Part shown: piece after piece, positions 1 to 8,541 of the stretch | Layout of the letters: each line of letters starts with the position of its first letter | Position numbering within the stretch: the first letter of the stretch is position 1 | Assembly (NCBI GenBank): GCA_963703085.1 | Contig: OY969789.1 | Location: forward strand, 1,240,001-1,304,000 | DNA length: 64,000 nucleotides | Direction: 5' to 3' | Source: DATAEG01 sp963703085 | Lineage (GTDB): Bacteria; Actinomycetota; Actinomycetes; Mycobacteriales; Jatrophihabitantaceae | Notes under the pieces: generated by a model | Told to the model about the DNA's origin: nothing | Databases searched by the model: none | What the model saw: only the letters and a program-made list of their open reading frames with translations | Translations under genes and position numbers: made by a program

Positions 1-482
1 ACGTTGCCGTTGAGACGCGGGGCGCCGGGGCGTCGACGCGGCAGGTGCGAAATTTCGGCACGCCGGAGGGCTGGCCGCACGCCGAACGGCTGATGTGCTG
101 CGAGCTGATCACTCCGCCGGGCAATTGGTCGAGCTACCCGCCGCACAAGCATGACCGCAGCGCACCGTGTGCGGTCGCCAACGAGGAGATCTACTACTAC
201 CGGATCGACGGTGCCGGCGGGTTCGGGTTGCACCGCACCTACACCGACGAGACGCACGAAGCGGCCGGGCTGCAGCGGCTCGATGAGACGCTCGTGGTGC
301 GCGATGGCGACGTGGTATTGATCCCGTACGGCTATCACGGCCCGTGCGCCGCCGCGCCCGGCTACCCGATGTATTACTTGAACGTGCTCGCCGGCCCTGG
401 CAAGGATCGGTCGATGGACTTCTGCGACGACCCGGCGCACGCCTGGATCCGGGCGAGCTGGACGGCGGAGGCGAAGGCATGA
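1..482 (+). CDS. iolB: 5-deoxy-glucuronate isomerase (IolB), 3' part only
   Basis: The reading frame is open from the first full codon at position 3, so the gene begins upstream of the window; about 159 C-terminal residues of a protein usually near 270-300 aa are present. IolB isomerises 5-deoxy-D-glucuronate to 5-dehydro-2-deoxy-D-gluconate in myo-inositol catabolism, a cytoplasmic cupin enzyme. Visible support: the VRNFGTP block that opens the C-terminal cupin half, the PPHKHD metal-binding segment, EEIYYYR and the closing cupin strand around GYHGPCAAAPGYPMYYLNV. Its TGA overlaps the ATG of iolD (ATGA), so the two are translationally coupled. The only internal start codons (for example the GTG at 45) lie inside conserved sequence and are not real starts. 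Confidence 0.93.
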   Translation, partial: VAVETRGAGASTRQVRNFGTPEGWPHAERLMCCELITPPGNWSSYPPHKHDRSAPCAVANEEIYYYRIDGAGGFGLHRTYTDETHEAAGLQRLDETLVVRDGDVVLIPYGYHGPCAAAPGYPMYYLNVLAGPGKDRSMDFCDDPAHAWIRASWTAEAKA

Positions 483-2359
483 AGCTGACTACAGCCCAAG
501 CGCTCACCCGGTGGATGATCGCGCAACGGTCGGAATTGCTGGACGGCACCGAGGTGCCGCTGTTCGCTGGAGTGTTCGCCATCTTCGGGCACGGCAACGT
601 GCTCGGTCTGGGCACCGCGCTGCACGAGGTGCGCGACCAGCTACCTACCTGGCGGGGGCAGAACGAGCAGGGGATGGCGCTGGCCGCCGTCGGCTACGCG
701 AAGGCCACCGACCGCCGTCAGGTGATGGCGGCGACCTCGTCGATCGGTCCGGGCGCGCTGAACATGGTCACCGCGGCCGGCCTCGCCCATGCGAACCGGC
801 TTCCGGTGCTGTTGCTGCCGGGTGACACGTTCACCGGGCGGGCGCCGGACCCGGTGCTGCAGCAGGTCGAGCACTACGGCGACGGCACCATCAGCGTGAA
901 CGACGCCTTCCGCCCGGTGTCGCGCTACTTCGACCGGATCAACCGCCCGGAGCAGCTGCTCGGCGTATTGCCGCAGGTCGCCCGGGTGCTCACCGACCCT
1001 GCCGACTGCGGGCCGGTGATCCTGGCGCTCCCGCAGGATGTGCAGGCCGAGGAGTTCGACTTCCCGGCCGCCATGTTCCAGCCGCGACTGCACCGCGTCC
1101 CCCGCGCGCGGCCGGACCACCTCGCACTGGGCGAGGCGGTTGCGGTCATCCGCGCGGCGCGCCGGCCGTTACTGATCTGCGGTGGCGGCGTGCGGTATTC
1201 CGGTGCGCAACAGGCACTGCTCGACCTGGCGCAGGCGCATCACGTCCCGGTCGCCGAGACTCCGGCCGGACGCACCGTGCTGCCGGATCCACACCCGGCC
1301 AATGCCGGGCCGCTGGGCACGATCGGCGCGGCCTCGGCCAATGCGCTGGCTGCCGATGCGGACGTCGTCATCGCGGTGGGTACAAGGCTGCAGGACTTCA
1401 CCACGTCCTCGTGGAGCGTCTTTGGCGCGGGCATGCGGTTGATCACGGTCAACGCGGCCCGCTTCGACGCGGTGAAGCACGCGGCACACGCGCTCGTCGG
1501 CGACGCCCGGGAATGCCTGACCGAACTGGACGCGGCACTGCACAACTGGTGCGTCGAGGACGAGTGGTGGCAGCGCGCAGCGACCGAGCGGCAACGGTGG
1601 GACCAGCACATCGACGCGTTGCGGGCCGGTACCGCGCCGGACGGCGCGCTGAGTTACGCGCAGGTGGTCGGTGTGGTCAACGACGCCAGCGGCGCGGACG
1701 ACTACGTGCTCGGGTCATCCGGCGGGATACCCGGCGAGCTCAACGGTGGCTGGCGAACTGGCCCGGCGACCGCTGGGCCGACGATGGATCTGGAGTACGG
1801 CTTCTCCTGCATGGGTTACGAGGTGGCCGGGCCATGGGGCGCCGCGATGGCGCGCCGCGGCACCCACCCGGACGGCCTGGTCACCGCGCTGCTCGGCGAC
1901 GGCTCGTACCTCATGCTCAACTCGGAACTGTTCTCTGCGGCGTTCGCCGGACACCCGTTCGTCGCCGTGGTCTGTGACAACGACGGGTACGCGGTGATCG
2001 ACCGACTGCAGACCGGCCAGGGCGGCGCAGGCTTCAACAACCTGTTCACCGACGCGCGCGGACCGGGTGCTGTACCCGGCGGGGTGCGGGTGGACTTCGC
2101 CGCGCACGCAAGATCGCTGGGCTGCGCAGTCGTCGACGTGCCCGCCGGAGGTGGCCCGGCCGAGCTGCGCGCCGGTTACCTGCAGGCCCGCGAGACGGCG
2201 CGCGCCGAGAGCCGTCCGGTGGTCGTGCTGTGCCGGGTGCATCCGAGCACCTGGACGGAGTCCGGGGCGTGGTGGGAGGTGGGCGTGCCGGCTGGGCTCA
2301 GCGGCCACGCCGACTACGCAGCCCACAAGCAGGCGCAGCTGCGCTGGACCGCACCGTAG
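479..2359 (+). CDS. iolD: 3D-(3,5/4)-trihydroxycyclohexane-1,2-dione acylhydrolase (IolD)
   Basis: 626 aa, the normal length for IolD, a thiamine diphosphate enzyme that opens the ring of trihydroxycyclohexane-1,2-dione to 5-deoxy-glucuronate, the step before IolB. The ATG at 479 is chosen because it overlaps the iolB stop (ATGA) and gives the family N-terminus MKLTTAQALTRW; an upstream in-frame start at 344 would lie inside iolB. N-terminal ThDP-binding domain carries the activating glutamate in QNEQGMA; the central domain has the nucleotide-fold segment PLLICGGG; the C-terminal domain has the ThDP/Mg motif GDGSYLMLNSEL followed by DNDGYAV. The gene ends 7 bp from the stop of a convergent small gene. 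Only iolB and iolD of the pathway are in view on this strand; the rest presumably lies upstream. Confidence 0.95.
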   Translation: MKLTTAQALTRWMIAQRSELLDGTEVPLFAGVFAIFGHGNVLGLGTALHEVRDQLPTWRGQNEQGMALAAVGYAKATDRRQVMAATSSIGPGALNMVTAAGLAHANRLPVLLLPGDTFTGRAPDPVLQQVEHYGDGTISVNDAFRPVSRYFDRINRPEQLLGVLPQVARVLTDPADCGPVILALPQDVQAEEFDFPAAMFQPRLHRVPRARPDHLALGEAVAVIRAARRPLLICGGGVRYSGAQQALLDLAQAHHVPVAETPAGRTVLPDPHPANAGPLGTIGAASANALAADADVVIAVGTRLQDFTTSSWSVFGAGMRLITVNAARFDAVKHAAHALVGDARECLTELDAALHNWCVEDEWWQRAATERQRWDQHIDALRAGTAPDGALSYAQVVGVVNDASGADDYVLGSSGGIPGELNGGWRTGPATAGPTMDLEYGFSCMGYEVAGPWGAAMARRGTHPDGLVTALLGDGSYLMLNSELFSAAFAGHPFVAVVCDNDGYAVIDRLQTGQGGAGFNNLFTDARGPGAVPGGVRVDFAAHARSLGCAVVDVPAGGGPAELRAGYLQARETARAESRPVVVLCRVHPSTWTESGAWWEVGVPAGLSGHADYAAHKQAQLRWTAP

Positions 2360-2365
2360 CGCTCG

Positions 2366-2542
2366 TCAGGCGGCGCGGCTGAGCAGCAGCCGGTTGGTTG
2401 CCGCGGCGTATTCGTCGGCGACCCGTACGGCCAGATCTTCGCGACCCTCGTCCAGCAGCAGGTTCACCCGGTAGGTGTACTCGTCACGCAGCTCGGCCAG
2501 CCGTGCGGCGGTGTCGGTCGTGTCGGTGGTGCTCGGCGTCAT
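2366..2542 (-). CDS. Small hypothetical protein, 58 aa
   Basis: Starts MTPSTTDTTDT and ends NRLLLSRAA; 58 aa, mostly helical by composition (ARLAELRDEYTYRVNLLLDEGRED), soluble, no cysteine, no signal peptide. The ATG at 2542 is preceded by a purine-rich AAAGAGAG Shine-Dalgarno at good spacing, which is the main argument that it is real; a longer in-frame extension upstream has poor coding character. It is convergent with iolD (7 bp apart) and lies 85 bp downstream of the stop of the oxidoreductase gene on the same strand. I do not recognise the family. Confidence 0.55.
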   Translation of the reverse strand: MTPSTTDTTDTAARLAELRDEYTYRVNLLLDEGREDLAVRVADEYAAATNRLLLSRAA

Positions 2543-2627
2543 TCGCAATCTCTCTTTACTCGGTGGACCTTCAATCGGTGTAACAACGGCAGCCGGCTCG
2601 GCATTCGGCCTCAGGATGTGAGCTGCC

Positions 2628-3794
2628 CTACCCGGTCGGTACGACGACCCAGCTGCCGGTGCTCGCGGACTCGGCGATGGCCTCGACGATCTGCGCACTG
2701 CGCACGGCGTCCGCGGCGCTCGCACCGTGCGGCACGCCGGTTTCGATCGACGTCACGAACCGGGCCGCCTCGATCACCTTCAGGTCGTCATAGCTCATCG
2801 CGATCCCGGCGGCGGGCTGGAACGGCGCGACCTCCCCCTCGCCCGGTCCGACGAAGACGGTGCTCACCGGCCGGTTGAGGTAGCCGGGGCCGGTGCTCAG
2901 CTGCAGCTCCCCCATCCGGCGGAAGTCCCACGCCAGCAGACCTTCGGTGCCGCGGATCTCGAAGCCGTAATTGTTCTGGTCGCCGACGCTCACCCGGCTG
3001 GCCTCCAGGGAGCCGCGAGCCCCGGAATCGAAGCGCAGCAGGCATGCGGCCCAGTCCTCGTTCTGCACTGGACCGAGCTCGCCGCCCTCGGCGATCGCGT
3101 AGTGGCTTCCGGTGCTGGTCGGTCGCGGACGCTGGCTGATCACCGTCGCGGTGTCGGCAACCAACTCCGACACCGCGCCGAGCAGGTACTCGGCCAGATC
3201 GGCTCCGTGCGAGACGAGATCACCGAGCACGCCGGAGCCGCCGAGGCCGCGTTCGAAACGCCACGACAACGCACCGGACGGATGCGCGGCGTAGTCGGTG
3301 AAGAGCCGGAACCGGGCGCTCGTCACGTGCCCGATCGCGCCGGTCCGGATCAACTCTCGCGCATGGGCCACCGCCGGCGCGTTGCGATAGTTGAAGCCAA
3401 CTGTGCACTGCACGCCGGCCGCTGTCACCGCATCGGCCACCGCTATCGCGTCCGCGGCGCTGAGGCCCACCGGCTTCTCGATCCAGAGCTGCTTGCCTGC
3501 CTCCGCCACCGCGACGCCGATCTCCCGGTGCAGGAAGTTCGGTGCGGTGACGCTGACCGCGTGCACCCGCTCGTCAGCGAGGACGTCGCGCCACTGAGCT
3601 GTGCCGGCGACGAACCCGTAGCGGTTCAGCGCATCGGCCCGTCGCTGCGCATCTGCCTCCGCGACCCAGATCAGCTCGGGCCGGCGACCGATGGCGGGAT
3701 AGTGCTGCGGCAGCCGGGCGTACGCACGTGCGTGCACCTCGCCCATCCAGCCGAAGCCCACCACAGCCACGCCCAGCCCGGCGTGCGCAGCCAT
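2628..3794 (-). CDS. Gfo/Idh/MocA-family NAD(P)-dependent sugar/inositol dehydrogenase
   Basis: 388 aa. N-terminal Rossmann fold begins VAVVGFGWMG (GxGxxG near residues 9-14), followed by the family's EKP motif (WIEKPVGLS, catalytic Lys) and a C-terminal beta-sheet substrate domain with LGDLVSHGADLAEYLLG, whose His fits the catalytic position. Members oxidise the hydroxyl of cyclitols or sugars with NAD(P). Start ATG 3794 is placed so that the Rossmann strand follows directly; it sits 3 bp after the stop of the upstream isomerase gene, so the two form an operon. Neighbouring iol genes and the IolE-like partner suggest an inositol or related polyol substrate (inference). Regulation is likely by the divergent LacI protein. 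Confidence 0.88.
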   Translation of the reverse strand: MAAHAGLGVAVVGFGWMGEVHARAYARLPQHYPAIGRRPELIWVAEADAQRRADALNRYGFVAGTAQWRDVLADERVHAVSVTAPNFLHREIGVAVAEAGKQLWIEKPVGLSAADAIAVADAVTAAGVQCTVGFNYRNAPAVAHARELIRTGAIGHVTSARFRLFTDYAAHPSGALSWRFERGLGGSGVLGDLVSHGADLAEYLLGAVSELVADTATVISQRPRPTSTGSHYAIAEGGELGPVQNEDWAACLLRFDSGARGSLEASRVSVGDQNNYGFEIRGTEGLLAWDFRRMGELQLSTGPGYLNRPVSTVFVGPGEGEVAPFQPAAGIAMSYDDLKVIEAARFVTSIETGVPHGASAADAVRSAQIVEAIAESASTGSWVVVPTG

Positions 3795-3796
3795 CT

Positions 3797-4681
3797 TCAG
3801 CCGACCGATGCGGTGAGGAACTCGATGCTGCGCCGTACGTCGGCGATCGGACCGGTGCCCGGCGCCGGCGCGCTGGCCAGGGCGGCGTCCTGCTCCAGCA
3901 CATACCACCCCGAATAGCCGGCCTGCTGCAGCGCCCGCACCACCCCGGCGATGTCCACATCGCCGGCGCCCAACGGCGTGTAGAGGCCGGCGCGCACCGC
4001 CTCCAGGTAGCTGATCGCCTCGCTGGACACCCGCGCGGCGACCTGCGCCGACACATCCTTCAGGTGCACGTGGGAGACCCGATCGGCCGCCAACGCCAAC
4101 AGCTCGGCCGGCTGCATGCCGCCGATGAGCAGGTGCCCGGTATCCAGGCAGAGCGGCACATCGCAGGTCTCGAGCAGGCGCAGCACCGAGTCCCGGCCCT
4201 CGATCGCGGTGCCGACGTGAGGATGCAGCGCGCTGCGCAGACCGTGCTCACCGGCGACCTGCTGCAGTCGGTGCAGGGTGCGCAGCAGTACCGGCCACTG
4301 CTCCTCGGTGAGCCGTACCTTGCGGTCATAGCTGCCGTCCGCGGACTGGGCGGCGAACACGACCACCTCAGCACCAGCAGCGGCCAGCGTCGCGATGGCT
4401 GCGGTCGCCTCGATCAGGTCTGGTTGCGGGTCGACATGCATCGGCACGGGGAGGAATCCGCCGACGAGCTGCAGGTCGTAGGGCCGCAGCGTTGCCTTCA
4501 CTTCCTCAGGCGTCGCACCCAGGTACCCGGTCGGGCCCAGTTCGGTGGCCCGCAATCCGAGCGCCCGCATCTCGCTCAGTACCCGGTCCGCGGGCAGCTC
4601 GATGCCCCACTCGGGTGCTTCGCTGACGCCCCAGGAGATCGGCGCGCCGGCAATGCGAGTTCTGAGTTGGCGCGCGACCAC
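3797..4681 (-). CDS. Sugar phosphate isomerase/epimerase, IolE/IolI-like TIM barrel
   Basis: 294 aa, AP-endonuclease-2-like TIM barrel. The N-terminus IAGAPISWGVSE is the hallmark of actinobacterial IolE-like proteins; metal/active-site segments include LHPHVGTAIEG, CLDTGHLLIGG and HVHLKDV, with a C-terminal YSGWYVLEQDAAL strand carrying the metal-ligand Glu. The family includes 2-keto-myo-inositol dehydratase (IolE) and inosose isomerase (IolI); which activity applies cannot be decided here. Start GTG 4681 is chosen because a GGAGGG Shine-Dalgarno lies immediately upstream; an in-frame extension to 4753 would run through the operator palindrome. First gene of a two-gene operon with the dehydrogenase. 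Confidence 0.85.
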   Translation of the reverse strand: MVARQLRTRIAGAPISWGVSEAPEWGIELPADRVLSEMRALGLRATELGPTGYLGATPEEVKATLRPYDLQLVGGFLPVPMHVDPQPDLIEATAAIATLAAAGAEVVVFAAQSADGSYDRKVRLTEEQWPVLLRTLHRLQQVAGEHGLRSALHPHVGTAIEGRDSVLRLLETCDVPLCLDTGHLLIGGMQPAELLALAADRVSHVHLKDVSAQVAARVSSEAISYLEAVRAGLYTPLGAGDVDIAGVVRALQQAGYSGWYVLEQDAALASAPAPGTGPIADVRRSIEFLTASVG

Positions 4682-4717
4682 GGACCCTCCTTGGTGCGGA
4701 CGAATTAGCGAGCAGGT

Positions 4718-4733
4718 ACTAGAGCGCTCTAGT
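4718..4733. promoter_or_regulatory. LacI-family operator (perfect 16-bp palindrome)
   Basis: ACTAGAGCGCTCTAGT is an exact palindrome with the central CG typical of LacI-type operators. It lies in the 108-bp gap between the divergent IolE-like gene and the LacI-type regulator, just upstream of a TATGGT -10 candidate (4742-4747) for the regulator. Autoregulation and control of the dehydrogenase-isomerase operon are inferred. Confidence 0.8.
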
Positions 4734-4789
4734 GATTCCAGTATGGTGAGCACGCCGGAGTGCTGTCAACGCAGCCCGAGAGGTCTCTC

Positions 4790-5812
4790 ATGCCAGCGTC
4801 ACGAGGTGGGTCGGGTCGCCGGCCGACGTTGCAGGACGTTGCCGATCGCGCCGGTGTTTCCCGGGCCCTCGTGTCGATCGTGATGCGCGACGTGCCCGGA
4901 GCCGGTCCGGCTACCCGGCAACGAGTACGGGCCGTCGCCGCCGAGCTCGGCTACCGCCCGGACAGTCGCGCGCGACTGCTGGCCGGACGCAGCACCAAAC
5001 TGCTCGGCGTCACGCTGGCGCTGCACAACCCGTTTCACGCCGACCTCGCCGAGAGCATCTACGCCGCTGCCGAGCCGGCCGGGTACGAGGTGGTGCTGAG
5101 CGCCATCTCCGGCTCGCGTAGCCCGGCGCAGGCACTGGATCGGCTGCTGTCCTATCGCTGCGAGGCCGCACTGCTGCTGGGTGCGTTGGTGCCGCGCGCG
5201 ACCTTGCGCTCCTTGGCCGCACAACTGCCGGTGGTCGTGGTCGGCCAGCCGGTCCGGCAGTCCAACGACTCCGGCGCCGTCGACGTCATCCGGGTATCCG
5301 GCGAGGCAGGCATGCGACTTGCGGTCGACCACCTCGTCGAGCTCGGGCACCGCCGCATCGTGCACGTGGACGGCGCCGGCTCCCCCGGCGCGGCAGAGCG
5401 CCGCCGGGGCTACCAGCACGCGATGCGCCGGCACCGGCTCGCCACTGTGGCGCGGGTGCTGCCGGCCGGGGATCGCGAGGAGGACGGCGCGGCGGCAGCC
5501 GAGCGACTGCTGCGCCGCGGTCTACCCGATGCAGTGCTGACCTACAACGACCGCAGCGCCGTCGGCCTGCTCGATGTCTTCGCCCGTAGCGGGGTATCGG
5601 TGCCCGAGGACGTCTCGGTGGTCGGCTACGACGACAGCCAGGTCGCCCGGCTGCCCTACCTGCAGCTGACCACCGTCAGCCAGGACGTCCAGGCCTTGGG
5701 CTGCGCCGCGGTGCAGCGCGCACTGGGCCGACTGTCCGCGGCGCCCGTCGCTGCACGGCAGCTGCTGCTGCCACCACATCTGGTCGTGCGCGGCACCACA
5801 CGGCGGAAATGA
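4790..5812 (+). CDS. LacI-family transcriptional regulator
   Basis: 340 aa. N-terminal LacI helix-turn-helix and hinge: PTLQDVADRAGVSRALVS, then GPATRQRVRAVAAELGYRPD and the hinge helix. The rest is a periplasmic-binding-protein-like sugar sensor domain ending in LTTVSQDVQALG. ATG 4790 has a GAGAGG Shine-Dalgarno; a GTG at 4760 is possible but would add ten residues not typical of the family. Divergent from the IolE-like/Gfo-Idh-MocA operon across a perfect operator, so it most likely represses that operon until a sugar or cyclitol ligand binds. Confidence 0.93.
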   Translation: MPASRGGSGRRPTLQDVADRAGVSRALVSIVMRDVPGAGPATRQRVRAVAAELGYRPDSRARLLAGRSTKLLGVTLALHNPFHADLAESIYAAAEPAGYEVVLSAISGSRSPAQALDRLLSYRCEAALLLGALVPRATLRSLAAQLPVVVVGQPVRQSNDSGAVDVIRVSGEAGMRLAVDHLVELGHRRIVHVDGAGSPGAAERRRGYQHAMRRHRLATVARVLPAGDREEDGAAAAERLLRRGLPDAVLTYNDRSAVGLLDVFARSGVSVPEDVSVVGYDDSQVARLPYLQLTTVSQDVQALGCAAVQRALGRLSAAPVAARQLLLPPHLVVRGTTRRK

Positions 5813-5941
5813 CTGCCGCGGATCATGGCGATGCGCTGACGCCCTTTCCGGGCTGTGGAACCGGCGCACTCATCCGGCGCGCCCGGACCGTCGAGTAAGG
5901 TCCGCGAGCGGAACGGCCCGTCGCGGATCGGAGAGAAAACA

Positions 5942-5968
5942 GTGCACCAACCGAGGGTCAACCCGTGA
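5942..5968 (+). promoter_or_regulatory. Eight-codon leader micro-ORF overlapping the accA3-type start
   Basis: GTG CAC CAA ... CCG TGA encodes eight residues, is preceded by GGAGAG six bases upstream, and its TGA overlaps the next gene's GTG at 5965 (GTGA). The downstream gene also has its own GAGGG signal inside the micro-ORF, so the coupling may be optional or coincidental. Confidence 0.35.
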
Positions 5969-7710
5969 TCAGCAAGGTGCTCGTCGCCAACCGTGGTGAG
6001 ATCGCCGTTCGCGTGATTCGGGCCTGCCGGGACGCCGGCTATTCGTCTGTCGCGGTCTATGCCGAGCCCGATCGCGATGCGGTGCACGCCCGGATGGCTG
6101 ACGAGGCCTATGCGCTCGGCGGCACCACCCCGGCCGACTCCTACTTGATGATCGACAAGGTGGTCGCGGCCGGGGTCCGGGCAGGGGCAGACGCGGTGCA
6201 TCCGGGCTACGGCTTCCTGTCCGAGAACGCCGACTTCGCGCAGGCGGTGCTGGACGCCGGGATGACCTGGATCGGGCCGCCACCGCAGGCCATCCGCGAC
6301 TTGGGCGACAAGGTCACGGCTCGTCATATCGCGTTGCAGGCCGGCGCTCCGCTCGTCCCCGGTACGAAGGATCCTGTCGCCGGCGCCGAGGAAGTAGTCG
6401 CCTTCGCGCAGGAGCACGGACTGCCGGTCGCCATCAAGGCGGCGTTCGGCGGGGGTGGCCGCGGCCTGAAGATCGCCCGGACCATGGAGGAGATTCCGCA
6501 CCTGTACGACAGTGCGGTGCGCGAGGCGGTTGCCGCGTTCGGTCGCGGCGAATGCTTCGTGGAGCGCTACCTGGACCGCTCCCGGCACGTCGAGGCGCAG
6601 GTGCTCGCCGACCAGCACGGCAACGTCATCGTGGTCGGCACCCGGGACTGCTCGTTGCAGCGGCGCAACCAGAAATTGGTCGAAGAGGCACCGGCTCCGT
6701 TCCTCAGCGACGAGCAGCGCGCCACCATTCACTCCTCCGCCAAGGCGATTTGCAAGCAGGCCGGCTACGTGGGCGCCGGAACCGTCGAGTACCTGGTCGG
6801 CAGCGACGGCGTGATCAGCTTCCTCGAAGTGAACACCCGGCTGCAGGTCGAGCACCCGGTCACCGAGGAGACCACCGGCATCGACCTGGTGCGCGAACAG
6901 TTCCGCGTCGCCGACGGCGAGGCGCTGCGGTTCACCGAGGATCCAGCACCGCGCGGGCACGCTTTCGAGTTCCGCATCAACGGCGAGGACCCGGGGCGTA
7001 ACTTCCTGCCCGCACCCGGGACGGTCACCAGGTACGTCGAGCCGAATGGTCCGGGGGTGCGCGTCGACTCCGGCATCGAAGCGAACTCGGTGGTCGGCGG
7101 GGCGTTCGACTCGCTGTTGGCGAAGCTGATCGTGTGGGGTGAGAGCCGGGCCGAGGCATTGGCGCGCTCGCGGCGCGCGCTCGGCGAGATGGTGGTCGAC
7201 GGCATGGCCACCGCGCTGCCGTTCCACCGGGCGGTGGTGTCCGACGAGGCGTTCACCGCAGAACCGTTCACCGTGTTCACCCGGTGGATCGAGACCGAGT
7301 TCGAGAACACCATTGCGCCGTTCGACGGGGCCGGGCCTGCAGCCGCGGAGGCCGGCCCACGGGAGACCATCGTCGTCGAGGTCGGCGGCAAGCGGCTGGA
7401 GGTGTCCCTGCCGGTCGGGTTCGGCGCCGGCGGCAGCGCTCGCAAGGCGGCGCCGAAGCGGCGCTCGGCAGCCAAAGCCTCGGCGGCCGCGTCCGGTGAC
7501 GCGCTGACCGCCCCGATGCAGGGCACCATCGTCAAGGTTGCCGTCAGCGAGGGCGATACGGTCGCCGCGGGTGACCCCGTGGTGGTGCTCGAGGCGATGA
7601 AGATGGAGCAGCCCATCACCGCGCACAAGGCCGGCACCGTCTCCGGGTTGACCGCCGAGGTGGGCGCCGTCGTCACCTCCGGCTCGGTCATCTGCGAGCT
7701 CAAGGATTGA
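5965..7710 (+). CDS. accA3: Acyl-CoA carboxylase alpha chain: biotin carboxylase + biotin carboxyl carrier protein (AccA3 type)
   Basis: 581 aa, the usual size of actinobacterial alpha chains, which carboxylate biotin with ATP and bicarbonate for acetyl-, propionyl- or longer acyl-CoA carboxylases. N-terminal biotin carboxylase domain starts SKVLVANRGEIAVRVIRACR; ATP-grasp elements include the glycine-rich FGGGGRGLKIA loop and the catalytic EVNTRLQVEHPVTEE segment. C-terminal biotinyl domain has EAMKM with Lys546 as the biotin attachment site. The two domains are joined by an Ala/Lys-rich linker (about residues 490-510). GTG 5965 follows a GAGGG signal at 7 bases. The beta (carboxyltransferase) subunit is not in the window. 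The name follows similarity and synteny with mycobacterial accA3; substrate range cannot be read from sequence. Confidence 0.94.
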   Translation: MISKVLVANRGEIAVRVIRACRDAGYSSVAVYAEPDRDAVHARMADEAYALGGTTPADSYLMIDKVVAAGVRAGADAVHPGYGFLSENADFAQAVLDAGMTWIGPPPQAIRDLGDKVTARHIALQAGAPLVPGTKDPVAGAEEVVAFAQEHGLPVAIKAAFGGGGRGLKIARTMEEIPHLYDSAVREAVAAFGRGECFVERYLDRSRHVEAQVLADQHGNVIVVGTRDCSLQRRNQKLVEEAPAPFLSDEQRATIHSSAKAICKQAGYVGAGTVEYLVGSDGVISFLEVNTRLQVEHPVTEETTGIDLVREQFRVADGEALRFTEDPAPRGHAFEFRINGEDPGRNFLPAPGTVTRYVEPNGPGVRVDSGIEANSVVGGAFDSLLAKLIVWGESRAEALARSRRALGEMVVDGMATALPFHRAVVSDEAFTAEPFTVFTRWIETEFENTIAPFDGAGPAAAEAGPRETIVVEVGGKRLEVSLPVGFGAGGSARKAAPKRRSAAKASAAASGDALTAPMQGTIVKVAVSEGDTVAAGDPVVVLEAMKMEQPITAHKAGTVSGLTAEVGAVVTSGSVICELKD

Positions 7711-7731
7711 TCGCCGCTGTCCTGCAGCGAG

Positions 7732-8541
7732 GTGTTCGGCTGGACGGCCGAGGCCTACCGGGTCGAGCCGAACCTGGTCGTGCCGATGCGCCGCGTCGAC
7801 GGCACTGCGGTGGTCGTCAAGGTGGTGCGCGCCGATGCGCTCCACCCGGGCGAGTATGCCGGGGAGCGTGATGCGCTGCGGCACTACGCCGCTCTCCCGC
7901 CGTCTGCGGGCGTTCGCGCCGAACGGCTGCTGGAGGCCGACGACGAGCTGACGCTGCTCGAGCTGGAGCAGGTCGCCGGCCAGCGGCTCGACACCGGTTG
8001 GCCGGCTGCCCACGACGATGCCGACGTGATGGCCGCGCTGGCCCGCACCATGCGGTCGCTGTGGGCGCCGCCGGCAATCGACGCGTCGTGGCGGGAGTTG
8101 CCGCGGTGGATGCGCGCGCTAGAGGCACCTGCGGCGGGCATCGACACGAGGGTGCTGAGGCGGGCCGAGCACCTCGGCCGGGAGCTGCAGCAAGGCGTGG
8201 CTCCGGTGGTGCTGCATGGCGATCTGCACCACGAGAACGTGTTCCGGCAGGAGGATGGCGGGCTGGTCGTCATCGACCCGAAGGGCATCCTCGGCGCGCC
8301 GGGCTTCGATGTCGGCGCGGCGCTGTGGAACCCGGGTGGCGTCCTCGAACATCCGCACCCGGACCGGCTGACCGCAACACGTCTCGAGGTGCTGGCCGCG
8401 GAGCTGGCGATGGACCGCGCCGAGGTCCAAGCGTGGGGCTGGGTCGCGGCGGTCCTGTCCGCCGCCTGGGAGGCGCAGGACGGCGCGGACCCGTCGTCGA
8501 CGCTCCGCGTTGCCGAGCTGATCGGCAGTCCGATCAGGTGA
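7732..8541 (+). CDS. Aminoglycoside/hydroxyurea phosphotransferase-like kinase, APH(6) family
   Basis: 269 aa. Kinase-fold small-molecule phosphotransferase: VVVKVV (ATP-binding Lys), the Brenner motif LHGDLHHENVF (catalytic Asp) and VIDPKGILGAPGFDVGAAL (Mg-binding Asp) match the streptomycin-6-phosphotransferase-like family. Most chromosomal members are of unknown substrate, so a resistance function should not be assumed. The N-terminus is short compared with family members (often 280-300 aa): the frame closes at the upstream carboxylase's stop, in the same frame, only 21 bp before this GTG, leaving no room for more. No convincing Shine-Dalgarno is visible, so translation may depend on readthrough or coupling from upstream. 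The 3' end overlaps a convergent gene by 8 bp. Confidence 0.75.
   Translation: MFGWTAEAYRVEPNLVVPMRRVDGTAVVVKVVRADALHPGEYAGERDALRHYAALPPSAGVRAERLLEADDELTLLELEQVAGQRLDTGWPAAHDDADVMAALARTMRSLWAPPAIDASWRELPRWMRALEAPAAGIDTRVLRRAEHLGRELQQGVAPVVLHGDLHHENVFRQEDGGLVVIDPKGILGAPGFDVGAALWNPGGVLEHPHPDRLTATRLEVLAAELAMDRAEVQAWGWVAAVLSAAWEAQDGADPSSTLRVAELIGSPIR

Noticed and set aside
344..478. In-frame N-terminal extension of iolD
   Set aside because: It lies inside iolB and the family N-terminus begins at the ATG overlapping the iolB stop.
5890..5906. Short hairpin CGGACC / GGTCCG upstream of the carboxylase gene as a terminator
   Set aside because: Six-base stem with a nine-base loop is too weak to claim in this base composition.
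5656..8013. Long open frame on the minus strand opposite the biotin carboxylase (785 codons)
   Set aside because: It is antisense to a clear gene with textbook motifs; composition is the Arg/Gly/His-rich pattern of GC-rich shadow frames with no domain.
7732..8541. Antibiotic-resistance determinant
   Set aside because: Fold-level similarity to APH(6) only; the gene is in a housekeeping context and lacks mobile-element neighbours.
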